Assembly: GCA_903848645.1 (NCBI GenBank)
Contig: CAINGU010000083.1
Coordinates: forward strand, 1-64,000
DNA from: an uncultured cyanobacterium
Lineage (GTDB): Bacteria > Cyanobacteriota > Cyanobacteriia > Cyanobacteriales > Nostocaceae
Length of the DNA: 64,000 bases
Direction: 5' to 3'
The stretch's first letter is position 1. Each line of letters begins with the position of its first letter. The position numbers and the translations under genes are program-made. Under the pieces are notes generated by a model. That model saw nothing but the letters and a program-made list of their open reading frames with translations. It ran no database searches and was not told where the DNA came from. Positions 55,634-64,000 of this stretch are shown here, in pieces.

Positions 55634-56168
55634 AGCTGAGAGTACGATGCAAAAAACCGTTGAGTCCACTCAACGAGCTTTTAATACAATTCGCACTGGC
55701 CGTGCCAGTGGGAGTTTATTGGACAAGGTGCTAGTGGATTATTACGGTTCACCAACACCTTTAAAACAACTGGCAAATATTAGCACACCAGATGCGACAA
55801 CCATCCTGATTCAACCCTACGATAGGGGCAGCTTAAATATCATTGAAAAAGCTATCTCTCTGTCTGATGTGGGCTTAACTCCCAGTAACGACGGTACTGT
55901 GATTCGGTTGAATATTCCGCCCTTAACCAGCGATCGCCGTAAAGAATTTGTCAAAGTAGCGTCCAAGTATGCAGAAGAAGGTCGTGTAGCAATTCGCAAT
56001 ATCCGCCGAGAAGCTATTGATGCCATTCGCAAACAGGAAAAAAGCGCTGAAATCTCCGAAGATGAATCACGGGATCAACAAGACAAACTTCAAAAAATGA
56101 CTAACAAGCACACAGAAAAAATTGACCACTTGTTAGCAGAAAAAGAAAAAGACATTACCACTGTCTAA
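55620..56168 (+). CDS. frr: Ribosome recycling factor
   Basis: A 182-residue RRF from GTG 55620 with GGGAGG upstream; earlier in-frame methionines lie inside pyrH. Landmarks are [51 protein letters not shown] and AIRNIRREA. It releases ribosomes from mRNA after termination together with EF-G. The overlap with pyrH implies translational coupling. Confidence 0.97.
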   Translation: MKLAEAESTMQKTVESTQRAFNTIRTGRASGSLLDKVLVDYYGSPTPLKQLANISTPDATTILIQPYDRGSLNIIEKAISLSDVGLTPSNDGTVIRLNIPPLTSDRRKEFVKVASKYAEEGRVAIRNIRREAIDAIRKQEKSAEISEDESRDQQDKLQKMTNKHTEKIDHLLAEKEKDITTV

Positions 56169-56266
56169 ATTGGTAAAAGGCAAGAGGCAAGAAGCAAAAG
56201 GACAGAAGATAATTATTTCTTTCTGCCTCCGCTTTACCTCTTCCTGACTCCTGAATTCTTACAATT

Positions 56267-57382
56267 TTATTCTTCGTTATTCAGAGGAATTTCTCTAATA
56301 TCAGCATTATTGAGAGCAGGATATTCTTCAACTATCACTAATTCTGGATTATCTTCTTCGTGATTATGCCATTGATCTAATACATCTTTAATCAACACTT
56401 CTTGCAGCCAAATTTTTACAACAACGGTAAGAGGAAGTGCTAAAAATAATCCTAAAAATCCCAAAAATGTCACAAAAAATAACTGAGAAATTAAAGTAAC
56501 TGCTGGTAGTAAAGATACTTGATGCGCCATGACTACAGGTGTAATGAAATTGCTCTCAGCTTGTTGAATAAAAAAATAGAGAATTAAGACAGCAATGGAT
56601 TTCCAAGGGGAATCTAACAGAGCGATCGCCATGGCTGGAACTACACTCATAGTCGGACCCAAATTAGGAATTAAATTCATAAATCCCGCTAACACACCCA
56701 AAGCCAGTGCAGCCTTCACACCTAAAATTGATAAGCCCACAAAACTCATTAGTCCTACTACCAAAACACCAATTCCTGCACCGATAATCCACCCCTCTAG
56801 AGAAACTTCACATTGTCGTAAAATTCCCCGTACCCGTCGCCGATAAAAGGAGGGAAATATGCGAACAAATACTTTTTGATAAGCATCAGGATTAACTAAA
56901 AACATTCCTGTTAAAACCAGGACTAATAAAATTTTGAGAACAACTTCTAATGATCCAGAAACAAAGGCAAAAGAGTTACCTAATAGGCGATTAAATAACG
57001 GTTGTGCTTGTGCAATTAAACTATTCAGATCCGGTATGTAGGGTAATAATTGTGGAGGAATATTATTTCTTTGTTCATCAATCCAACTATTAAAACTTTT
57101 AAATCCTTGGGGAACTCTATAGGTAAGTTCATGAAATTGCTGGACAAAAGGTGGGACAACAAACCAGAAAAAACAAACAACACCCGCAAAGAAAATCCCC
57201 ACAGCTAATAAAACTGCTAATCCCCGTTTTATGCCTAATCTTTGGAAGCGTCGGGCTAGACGGTTTAAAGTCGTTGCTAACACAACAGCAGCAAAAATCA
57301 ATAACAAAACGTCACGAAGTTGCCACAATATATATAAAGATATAACTAAGGCAATTAAACCTATCCATTGACCAAGATTCAC
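56267..57382 (-). CDS. AI-2E family permease
   Basis: A 371-residue membrane protein from GTG 57382; GGGAG eight bases upstream favours it over the TTG at 57397. The family pattern is clear: two N-terminal helices, then a loop region (VPQGFKSFNSWIDEQ), a group of helices and GFMNLIPNLGPTMSVVPA with FIQQAESNFITPVVMAHQVSLLPAVTLI in the pore. Relatives export AI-2 or exchange Na+/H+; the substrate here is unknown. The C-terminus is acidic. Convergent with frr. Confidence 0.9.
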   Translation of the reverse strand: MNLGQWIGLIALVISLYILWQLRDVLLLIFAAVVLATTLNRLARRFQRLGIKRGLAVLLAVGIFFAGVVCFFWFVVPPFVQQFHELTYRVPQGFKSFNSWIDEQRNNIPPQLLPYIPDLNSLIAQAQPLFNRLLGNSFAFVSGSLEVVLKILLVLVLTGMFLVNPDAYQKVFVRIFPSFYRRRVRGILRQCEVSLEGWIIGAGIGVLVVGLMSFVGLSILGVKAALALGVLAGFMNLIPNLGPTMSVVPAMAIALLDSPWKSIAVLILYFFIQQAESNFITPVVMAHQVSLLPAVTLISQLFFVTFLGFLGLFLALPLTVVVKIWLQEVLIKDVLDQWHNHEEDNPELVIVEEYPALNNADIREIPLNNEE

Positions 57383-57473
57383 AAGCGAAACTCCCAAAGC
57401 TTGCTAAGATGCAAATTCTATGATAATGCAGTTAGGTTAACTGGTTTTAGCACCACTGCCTATATTTTTTCTG

Positions 57474-57686
57474 TTAATTTTGTTTTTGTCTTGGTACTCG
57501 CCATAGTAGAACAGTTGCCATAATCACAGTTGGTAACAAAACCATAATTAGCACATTTGTCTCCGTTGCTGGAATCCATACAAAGGGACTACCATACTTA
57601 ATTAATACCGATAGCAAACCCGAAAATAACAGTAGCTTTAATAAAAATCTGATAGCCTCCGTGGCGTAGCCATGTTGATTTTCCAT
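57474..57686 (-). CDS. Small two-helix membrane protein
   Basis: A 70-residue protein from ATG 57686; the longer frame runs into repeat DNA and is not supported. It has two hydrophobic helices (LLKLLLFSGLLSVLIKYG and VLIMVLLPTVIMATVLLW). Residues HGYATEA are encoded by an ATGGCTACGCCACGG segment that is itself a dispersed repeat motif in this window. The function is unknown. It lies 91 bases before the permease gene on the same strand and could be cotranscribed. Confidence 0.6.
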   Translation of the reverse strand: MENQHGYATEAIRFLLKLLLFSGLLSVLIKYGSPFVWIPATETNVLIMVLLPTVIMATVLLWRVPRQKQN

Positions 57687-58649
57687 AACAGTCTGGCACA
57701 CATAATTTGCAGCAGTATAGCACGAGTCACGCCCGTCAACCGATTTTGGATTTACGTTAGCGAAGCGTACGCAGCGCAGCGAGTATTTTGGATTTTGGAT
57801 TGACTCCACCAAACAAGTGTGGAAGCTCGAAAATTTGGGATTTTGGATTGACAATTTTTCCGTCGGAGAAGGACGGGGCTTGTACCAAATTTTTTTAATC
57901 TAAAATCTAAAATCTAAAATTCCCGGTCAGGAGTAAAACCCTGCTGTGGATGCTAATCACCTGAGCGGTTGCTATCTCAACTAATTTAGACTTTACTGTT
58001 CAGTGTTTACAATATTCCTTAGATACATAATTATACCTGTCCTGTTCCTGCTACTGTGATTACTACCACAGATCATGAATATAAGCGATATACTTGCTTT
58101 GATGTTAGTATAAACAAAAATCAGTAGTTTAGTATATATACTGTATCTTTTTTTGTTTTATTTCAGGATACTAACCTTAAGTAACAAAAAGTAATAATCA
58201 CATAAATGCTTAAGTATTTATACTATTACACAAGTTCCAACCTAATATAGTGTTTGTGAGTTGAATGAAAGCATATAGTTATCATAAAACTCCAACAGTC
58301 AAGGAATTTCAAGCCTGTTCCCTAGTCCCTACTATAAATTGTTTTACCACCGAACTATTTCTGAATCCATTGACAAATTTCATCCTCTTAATTGACTGAA
58401 TTTATATGTGAATCCCTCAAACTTTAAACCACTGGTGTTACAGTTACTTTTCGTCGGATTTACATTTTCATTATCCTGAAATTTTGACAGACAAATTACA
58501 TCCTATAAAATTCAGCTTTTTTACTGTAATTAAAAAGCTCAAATTTTCATGTTTTACCCTAAGCCTAAAATTCAAATCTACTTTCCTAAAAACAATCTGT
58601 CATGACGGTATAACCAAATATTTAAATTATTCTACTCAGGAGCTTAATC
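57687..58649. other. Long intergenic region with repeat fragments
   Basis: About 960 bases. Contains GTTAGCGAAGCGTACGCAG near 57757, TTTTGGATT-rich tracts at 57785-57850 and the hairpin-tail repeat at 57860-57922. From 57923 it is AT-rich without recurrent structure. A 60-residue frame at 58484 starts with TTG, has no ribosome-binding site and overlaps the next gene; I do not accept it. Confidence 0.5.
57860..57922. repeat. Hairpin plus AATCTAAAAT tail repeat, copy 2
   Basis: CCGTC-GGAGAAG-GACGG stem, then GGCTTGTACC and three direct copies of AATCTAA. The same arrangement as 44004-44068, where the stem is CCGCC/GGCGG; the stem changed on both sides, so the hairpin appears conserved rather than the sequence. 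Confidence 0.7.
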
Positions 58650-59525
58650 ATGTCTACAACTGGTAATTTAGCAAATTTTTCCTTGCCAGAACTGCTGCAA
58701 TTTTTAGATCAAGGTAAGAAAACAGGATTACTTTCTATTGAATTTATACATGAAACAATCGAAAAAAGTAGCCAGAAATCCTACTATATTTGGCTACATA
58801 AAGGTCGTGTGATTGCGGCATCTGAACGTTCAGATCAACAAGGTTTGATCTTAATGATTACTAAACGTGGTTGGATAAGTCACAGTGAAATATCTCAGGT
58901 AACTCACATTTCTCCATGTTTCATTGACTCACCAATGGGGTTATGTCTGAAATCCCAGGGACTCTTACAAGGAGAACAACTAAAATTGCTATTTAATAGC
59001 CAAGTATTGCGGCCAATATCCGCCTTATTTCAAATTACGGATGGTAGCTTTAAATTTGAGCCGATACCATTTTTACCATTAGGAGAAATGACTGGTTTGA
59101 GTATGCCTGGAATCGAGGTAATATTAATCTGCTTGCGATCGCTCAAAAACTGGAAAGTCTTTGAAGATCAGCTTCCTGATCCCAATTCAGGATTATCTAG
59201 TTTAATGGATAAACAGCCACAGATACTGCTCAATCACCAAGAATTGCAAGTATGGAAATTTGCTAACTCCCAGGCTTGTTTGCAGTCCATCGCTACTGAA
59301 CTGAAAATAAGTGTAGAAAATGTCCAGCAAATTGCCTTTCGACTGATTTTAATCGGTTTAGCAGAAGAAAATTTTCTGGTTGCTGCTTCTGTCCCATCCA
59401 GTGATCCTAAAATTACTCCTGTCCCCAATTTTATACAAGCAGTACCTAATAAAACTCAAGAGCCAGCTATTAGTCAATCGTTTCTCAAAAATTTAGTCGG
59501 TTTTTTGCGGATTAAAGTGTCATGA
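58650..59525 (+). CDS. DUF4388 (PATAN) domain protein
   Basis: A 291-residue soluble protein. STTGNLANFSLPELLQFLDQGKKTGLLSIE is a textbook DUF4388/PATAN start and YYIWLHKGRVIAASER gives the second conserved strand. The remainder includes a helical region with HQELQVWKFANSQACLQSIA, reminiscent of winged-helix packing. There is no receiver domain, unlike the 2670 protein. ATG 58650 has AGGAG upstream. These proteins are thought to mediate protein contacts in signalling networks. Confidence 0.85.
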   Translation: MSTTGNLANFSLPELLQFLDQGKKTGLLSIEFIHETIEKSSQKSYYIWLHKGRVIAASERSDQQGLILMITKRGWISHSEISQVTHISPCFIDSPMGLCLKSQGLLQGEQLKLLFNSQVLRPISALFQITDGSFKFEPIPFLPLGEMTGLSMPGIEVILICLRSLKNWKVFEDQLPDPNSGLSSLMDKQPQILLNHQELQVWKFANSQACLQSIATELKISVENVQQIAFRLILIGLAEENFLVAASVPSSDPKITPVPNFIQAVPNKTQEPAISQSFLKNLVGFLRIKVS

Positions 59526-59708
59526 TTATACACTTAGGAAAATCGAGCTTAAATGGGTTTATAACAGGTTAAGAGTTGATAACAGTCTTTTATGATTCCT
59601 ATCTACTTTCCAATTTATCACCCAAAACACTCTCAATTGTGGCAATCTGAGAAGCAGAACTCCTGACAATCTGATATTTTAGCCACAGAAAATCTATCTG
59701 TTTAGATT

Positions 59709-60935
59709 ATGCAAACTCTACCGACTCTGGAAACTGCCAACACTACATCTAGTCAACCTGCCTTTGATACCACTATCAAACGCCGCAAAACCCGCGCTGT
59801 CAAAGTGGGAGATGTCACCATTGGGGGTGGATACCCAGTGGTGGTTCAGTCAATGATTAATGAGGATACCCTGGATATTGATGGTTCTGTCGCGGGTATT
59901 CGTCGTCTTCATGAAATAGGCTGCGAAATTGTGCGCGTTACTGTCCCCAGCCTTGGACACGCTAAAGCATTGGCGGAAATTAAACAAAAATTAATTCAAA
60001 CTTACCGTGATGTGCCAATTGTCGCCGATGTCCATCACAATGGCATGAAAATCGCCTTGGAAGTCGCCAAACATATCGAAAAAGTGCGAATTAATCCAGG
60101 TTTGTATGTATTTGAAAAACCCAATACCAGCCGTACCGAATATACAAAGGCTGAATTTGATGAAATTGGCGAAAAAATCCGCGAAACCCTAGCCCCGTTG
60201 GTAATTTCCTTGCGTGATCAAGGTAAATCTATGCGAATTGGCGTAAATCATGGTTCTTTAGCCGAAAGAATGCTATTTACCTATGGTGACACCCCTGAAG
60301 GCATGGTGGAATCTGCCATAGAATTTATCCGCATTTGTGAATCTTTGGATTTTCACAATGTGGTAATTTCCATGAAAGCCTCACGAGTTCCTGTTATGGT
60401 GGCTGCATATCGGCTCATGGCTAAACGCATGGATGATTTGGGGATGGATTATCCTTTACATCTGGGCGTGACAGAAGCTGGTGATGGTGAATATGGCAGA
60501 ATTAAATCTACCGCCGGTATTGCCACATTACTAGCTGACGGGATTGGTGATACAATCCGCGTGTCTTTGACAGAAGCACCAGAAAAGGAAATTCCCGTTT
60601 GTTACAGCATTCTGCAAGCTTTAGGTTTGCGGAAAACAATGGTTGAATATGTCGCCTGTCCTTCTTGTGGACGGACTTTATTTAATCTAGAGGAAGTTTT
60701 GCACGTAGTTAGAGAAGCCACTAAACATTTAACAGGGTTAGATATCGCTGTTATGGGTTGTATTGTGAATGGACCCGGAGAAATGGCTGATGCTGACTAT
60801 GGTTATGTTGGTAAAACCCCCGGTTATATTTCTTTATATCGTGGACGGGAAGAAATTAAAAAAGTCCCAGAAACTCAAGGTGTAGAGGAGTTAATTAATT
60901 TGATTAAAGCCGACGGACGTTGGGTAGAACCGTAA
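59709..60935 (+). CDS. ispG: 4-hydroxy-3-methylbut-2-enyl diphosphate synthase
   Basis: A 408-residue IspG/Gcp[43 protein letters not shown] and [12 protein letters not shown] are conserved, and C317, C320 (CPSCGRT) and C351 (GCIVNGPGE) bind the 4Fe-4S cluster. It converts methylerythritol cyclodiphosphate to HMBPP in the plastid/bacterial isoprenoid pathway, which feeds carotenoids and the phytol tail of chlorophyll; in cyanobacteria the electrons come from ferredoxin. Confidence 0.97.
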   Translation: MQTLPTLETANTTSSQPAFDTTIKRRKTRAVKVGDVTIGGGYPVVVQSMINEDTLDIDGSVAGIRRLHEIGCEIVRVTVPSLGHAKALAEIKQKLIQTYRDVPIVADVHHNGMKIALEVAKHIEKVRINPGLYVFEKPNTSRTEYTKAEFDEIGEKIRETLAPLVISLRDQGKSMRIGVNHGSLAERMLFTYGDTPEGMVESAIEFIRICESLDFHNVVISMKASRVPVMVAAYRLMAKRMDDLGMDYPLHLGVTEAGDGEYGRIKSTAGIATLLADGIGDTIRVSLTEAPEKEIPVCYSILQALGLRKTMVEYVACPSCGRTLFNLEEVLHVVREATKHLTGLDIAVMGCIVNGPGEMADADYGYVGKTPGYISLYRGREEIKKVPETQGVEELINLIKADGRWVEP

Positions 60936-61091
60936 AATAGGAACTGAAGACAGGAAATAGGACTGAGAGGGAAATGGGGAGGCTGTGGGAGAAATTCTTC
61001 CCAATTACCCATTACCTATTACCCATTACCAATCCCTGTGCTAGATTGGGCATACTTGATATATATTTTTTCCTTTGACACAGCCGTCATT

Positions 61092-62375
61092 ATGGTAATT
61101 ACAAAAAGTAAATTGGTTTTAAGTGCTACGGTAGTAACGCTTTCTACAATCGCTATTACTGGTCTGGGCATTCACTCAATTGGTAAAGCTTCATTTAAAG
61201 ATAGTCACAAGGATTTGATAGATGAAGTTTGGCAGATTATTTTCTACCGATATGTAGATGGAACTTTTAATCAGGTAGATTGGCAAGCTGTTCGCAAGGA
61301 ATATTTAAGCAAGTCCTACACTGATGATAAAGCCGCTTATAAGTCCATTCGGGAAATGCTGAAAAAGCTACAAGATCCTTACACCCGATTTATGGATCCA
61401 GAGGAATTCAAAAATATGCAAGTTGATACCTCTGGTGAACTTACAGGTATTGGTATTACCATCAGTCAGGAAGAAAAAACTAAACAACTGGTTGTTATTG
61501 CTCCCATTGAAGATACACCAGCATTTAAAGCCGGGATTTTAGCTAAAGATATCATTCTTGAGATTGATGGCAAAAGCACCAAAGGTATGGATACTAATGA
61601 TGCAGTAGCTTTAATTCGGGGAGAATCAGGCAGCAAGGTAAAACTAACTATTCTCAGAAATGGTGAGAAAAAACAATTTAACATCCAGCGGGCGCGAATT
61701 GAAATTCATCCTGTTCGTTTTTCGGAAAAGAAAACCCCAGCGGGGAATCTTGGCTATATTCGTCTGAATCAATTCAGCGCCAATGCTAGTAAGGAAATGA
61801 AAAATGCTATTCAGAAATTAGAAGCTAAACAGGTTTCTGGATATGTTTTAGATTTGCGCGGTAATCCTGGAGGGCTGCTATACGCTAGTGTAGAAATAGC
61901 TCAGATGTGGATCAATACAGGAACAATCGTCTCTACTATTGACCGTCAAGGTACACAAGATAAACAAATAGCCAATGGTTCAGCTTTAACTAATAAACCT
62001 TTGATGATATTAGTAGATAAAGGTTCGGCTAGTGCTAGTGAAATTCTTTCTGGTGCATTACAAGATAATAAACGGGCGACATTGGTAGGAAATCAAACTT
62101 TTGGTAAAGGTTTAGTCCAATCTGTGCAACCTTTAAAATCTGGGGCTGGTTTGGCTGTAACTATTGCTAAATATCATACTCCTAGCGGGAAAGATATTAA
62201 TAAACATGGTATTGATCCAGATGTGAAGGTAGAATTGACTGATGCCCAACGCCAAGAGTTATGGTTAGGTGGACGGGATAAATTAGCGACTCTTGAAGAT
62301 CCTCAATTTGCCAAAGCTGTGGAATTATTAGGTAAAAAAGCTGCTCAAAATACCAATACAATCAAGAAAAATTAA
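61092..62375 (+). CDS. Carboxyl-terminal processing protease (S41)
   Basis: A 427-residue protein from ATG 61092 (an upstream TTG-type extension is unsupported). A signal-anchor helix (about 5-27, LVLSATVVTLSTIAITGLGI) is followed by the N-terminal helical region (DEVWQIIFYRYVD), a PDZ domain (about 100-185, GIGITISQEEKT) and the S41 core with the catalytic Ser in KGSASASEIL and Lys in TFGKGLVQS. It cuts C-terminal extensions of periplasmic or lumenal proteins, such as pre-D1 in the CtpA case; which Ctp paralog it is cannot be decided. Confidence 0.93.
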   Translation: MVITKSKLVLSATVVTLSTIAITGLGIHSIGKASFKDSHKDLIDEVWQIIFYRYVDGTFNQVDWQAVRKEYLSKSYTDDKAAYKSIREMLKKLQDPYTRFMDPEEFKNMQVDTSGELTGIGITISQEEKTKQLVVIAPIEDTPAFKAGILAKDIILEIDGKSTKGMDTNDAVALIRGESGSKVKLTILRNGEKKQFNIQRARIEIHPVRFSEKKTPAGNLGYIRLNQFSANASKEMKNAIQKLEAKQVSGYVLDLRGNPGGLLYASVEIAQMWINTGTIVSTIDRQGTQDKQIANGSALTNKPLMILVDKGSASASEILSGALQDNKRATLVGNQTFGKGLVQSVQPLKSGAGLAVTIAKYHTPSGKDINKHGIDPDVKVELTDAQRQELWLGGRDKLATLEDPQFAKAVELLGKKAAQNTNTIKKN

Positions 62376-62410
62376 GTGATTTTTAGCAAATCAATTTATT
62401 ATCTCGTTGA

Positions 62411-62539
62411 TCTCGTTCCCAGTCTCTGACTGGGAATGCCTTCGCAGAGGTTATACCTTCCATCTTACAGTTATTTTCATACTAGCAGAAGGCAGAGCCT
62501 TCTAAACTGCATTCCCAGGTAGAACCTGGGAACGAGAGA
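62411..62539. repeat. MITE-like element with TCTCGTTCCCAG ends
   Basis: Left end TCTCGTTCCCAGTCTCTGAC and its continuation TGGGAATGC pair with GCATTCCCAGGTAGAACCTGGGAACGAGA at the right. Each end is itself a CCCAG/CTGGG hairpin. A partial extra copy of the end (CCAGGGAACGAGAG) follows at 62548. No coding capacity. Confidence 0.8.
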
Positions 62540-62567
62540 GAGAGAAACCAGGGAACGAGAGATTTGT

Positions 62568-63668
62568 TTAGCTATTACCAAGAAATTTAGCTTTCATTTC
62601 TTCTAATTCTTTATCTATGGGATTATTGCTAGGAGATTGTGATTGAGAACTAACATTTTGTGGTTGAGGTTTACCACCTGTAAATTGAGTTTTCATTTCC
62701 TGTAATTCCTTCTCCATTTGACTGGAAGTTTTAACTACAGCCGGAGGTTGAGAACTTGGTGGAGTTATGATTGTGAGAGGTGAAGATGATTGTTGAAAAT
62801 TTAAATCTTTGATCACTTCATTAACAGTTTGGTAGCGATGACTGGGAATAGTTTCTACCATTTTGTCAATAATTCGACTCAATTCTTGACTAACAGGAGT
62901 TTTCAGATATTGACCCCATATCCAAGCTGCATTATGAGTATCATAGGAATCAAAAGGCGATCGCTCTGTTAACAGATTAATACAAGTTACCCCTAAACTA
63001 TAGATATCACTGGCAAAAAGTGCCTTTCCTCGCATTTGTTCCGGGGCAACATATTCGGGACTACCTATCCTTGTTCCCGTGCGGTTTAGGGCTGTTCCTG
63101 CGGCGGATTTGGCTGCCCCAAAATCAACTATTACTAATTTGCGATCGCTATGGCGACGAATTATATTTTCTGGTTTAATATCTCGATGTATGACTTGTCT
63201 ACTATGACAAAATTGCAGCACTGGCAATAAATCATTCAGTAATTGCCGAATCTGCGTTTCATTGAAAGCCCCATTTTGTCCTAGTTCTTGGTATAAATTC
63301 AGTCCATCAATAAATTCCTGAACTAAATACTGTCTGTCATCTTGATTACAATATGCCAAAAGGGCAGGGATTTGGGGGTGTTGTCCCAATTCATCTAACT
63401 GTACAGCCTCTTGGTTAAATAACTCTATTGCCTTTTGTACCGTATTTGTCCCTTGGGCTTGGGGGAAAAATTGCTTAATTACACAGGGTGGCTTTGAGGG
63501 TTTATCCTCGTCTACAGCGAGAAAAGTTCTGCCAAAACCACCTTGTCCAATGGGTTTAATAGCGCGGTAGCGTTCTTTTAGAAATAATTTTGTCCCACAA
63601 GTTTGACAAAACTTAATATCATTAGGGTTTTCTGGTTTGGAACAATGGGGGTTAAGACAATAACTCAT
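62568..63668 (-). CDS. Ser/Thr protein kinase with N-terminal zinc ribbon
   Basis: A 366-residue kinase. The first 25 residues carry four cysteines (C4, C9, C21, C24) in a zinc-ribbon pattern common in cyanobacterial kinases. The catalytic domain (about 33-290) has GQGGFGRTF, K65, HRDIKPEN (D163) and DFG (182-184), with GSPEYVAPEQMRGKA. The C-terminus repeats a short acidic motif, KELQEMKTQF and KELEEMKAKF, and has no membrane helix, so it is probably cytosolic. The ATG at 63668 lies 75 bases from the next gene. Confidence 0.92.
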   Translation of the reverse strand: MSYCLNPHCSKPENPNDIKFCQTCGTKLFLKERYRAIKPIGQGGFGRTFLAVDEDKPSKPPCVIKQFFPQAQGTNTVQKAIELFNQEAVQLDELGQHPQIPALLAYCNQDDRQYLVQEFIDGLNLYQELGQNGAFNETQIRQLLNDLLPVLQFCHSRQVIHRDIKPENIIRRHSDRKLVIVDFGAAKSAAGTALNRTGTRIGSPEYVAPEQMRGKALFASDIYSLGVTCINLLTERSPFDSYDTHNAAWIWGQYLKTPVSQELSRIIDKMVETIPSHRYQTVNEVIKDLNFQQSSSPLTIITPPSSQPPAVVKTSSQMEKELQEMKTQFTGGKPQPQNVSSQSQSPSNNPIDKELEEMKAKFLGNS

Positions 63669-63743
63669 AATTAAATAAATGATACTTGTCTTTATTGTGC
63701 CTTATGCTTTGCTAAAGGGTGATTATTAACTTTTATTTTATTT

Positions 63744-64000
63744 TTAAGTAATGTTAAGGGATTTTTTTAATGCCACTTCTACCTGATTAAATAGATCAGA
63801 TGGTAAAATTCCTAATCTTTTGTGAAAAACTAAATTATGGACAGTAGCAATTTTATCAGCCCTAATCAATGATGTTTTCTTCAGTCCTGTTTTTGTAAAG
63901 TCAGTATGTGTCTCTGACATTAATACCCAATTTTCACTTAAATCATCAGTGGGAATTTTGGAAAAAATACCCAATATAATAAATTCTTCTCGATGCACTG
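63744..64000 (-). CDS. MazF/PemK-like protein, 5' end outside the window
   Basis: At least 84 residues are visible. TGLKKTSLIRADKIATVHNLVFHKRLGILP, followed by an EVALKKSL-type C-terminal helix, matches the C-terminal half of MazF/PemK endoribonuclease toxins (SxIRxDKI motif). The frame runs to the window end, and about 25-30 N-terminal residues expected in the family are missing, so the ATG at 63998 is probably internal. An antitoxin gene, if any, would lie beyond 64000. Confidence 0.7.
   Translation of the reverse strand, partial: VHREEFIILGIFSKIPTDDLSENWVLMSETHTDFTKTGLKKTSLIRADKIATVHNLVFHKRLGILPSDLFNQVEVALKKSLNIT

Noticed and set aside
57687-57854. N-terminal extension of the small membrane protein
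   Set aside because: Encoded by TTTTGGATT-rich and GCGAAGCGTACGC repeat DNA, which varies between loci.
58484-58666. 60-residue frame before the DUF4388 gene
   Set aside because: TTG start without a ribosome-binding site, overlaps the real gene, no recognisable motif.

Overview
The window looks like chromosome of a filamentous, heterocyst-forming cyanobacterium of the Nostocales (Anabaena/Nostoc/Dolichospermum type). The DNA is AT-rich, the octamer GCGATCGC (HIP1) recurs throughout, many short inverted-repeat elements lie between genes, and the gene families are typical of this group: PATAN proteins, several Ser/Thr kinases, a CheB-CheR hybrid kinase, a phytol-kinase-like protein and heterocyst envelope genes. 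No sequence search was run; all calls rest on motifs and on remembered family knowledge.

Layout. 1-4034: an MscS-type channel, a small unknown gene and a reverse-strand PATAN response regulator. 4977-9129: a vWA (TerY-like) protein, a PP2C-like phosphatase and a kinase-zinc-TPR protein, matching the TerY-phosphorylation triad. 9611-35515: about 26 kb, all on the plus strand, of polysaccharide genes: nucleotide-sugar enzymes, two paralogous Fe(II)/2-oxoglutarate oxygenases, about ten glycosyltransferases, a Wzc-like co-polymerase/ATPase, a HepC-like phosphosugar transferase, a HepA-like ABC exporter and an O-antigen ligase/polymerase-like membrane protein. Order and content resemble the heterocyst envelope polysaccharide (HEP) island of Nostoc sp. 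PCC 7120. 35508-41265: a glycosyltransferase remnant, a Ser/Thr kinase, tRNA-Ser(CGA), Uma2, a D-Ala-D-Ala dipeptidase-like protein, an aspartyl-protease-like protein, YidD and a phytol-kinase-like protein.

41610-48445 is the most distinctive accessory region. It holds a HlyD adaptor, a peptidase-containing ABC exporter and five small proteins that share a leader ending in Gly-Gly but have unrelated cores: one long and Gly/Ala/Pro-rich, one with a hydrophobic tail, one Cys-rich, one a perfect 14-residue His/Trp/Gly repeat, one Asp/Arg/Lys/Tyr/Gly-rich. The last three genes share an upstream element with strictly conserved spacing. I see no peptide-modifying enzyme beside them. This is a leader-directed peptide export cassette of the cyanobacterial bacteriocin (CTB) type, with what looks like cassette-like diversification.

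48488-64000 is mostly housekeeping: an alpha/beta hydrolase, the 1402-residue CheB-CheR-PAS-kinase-REC hybrid, a redoxin, pyrH-frr, an AI-2E-type permease, a small membrane protein, a DUF4388 (PATAN) protein, ispG, a carboxyl-terminal protease, another Ser/Thr kinase and a partial MazF/PemK-like gene cut by the window end. At least seven families of non-autonomous inverted-repeat elements lie between the genes and no transposase gene is visible.
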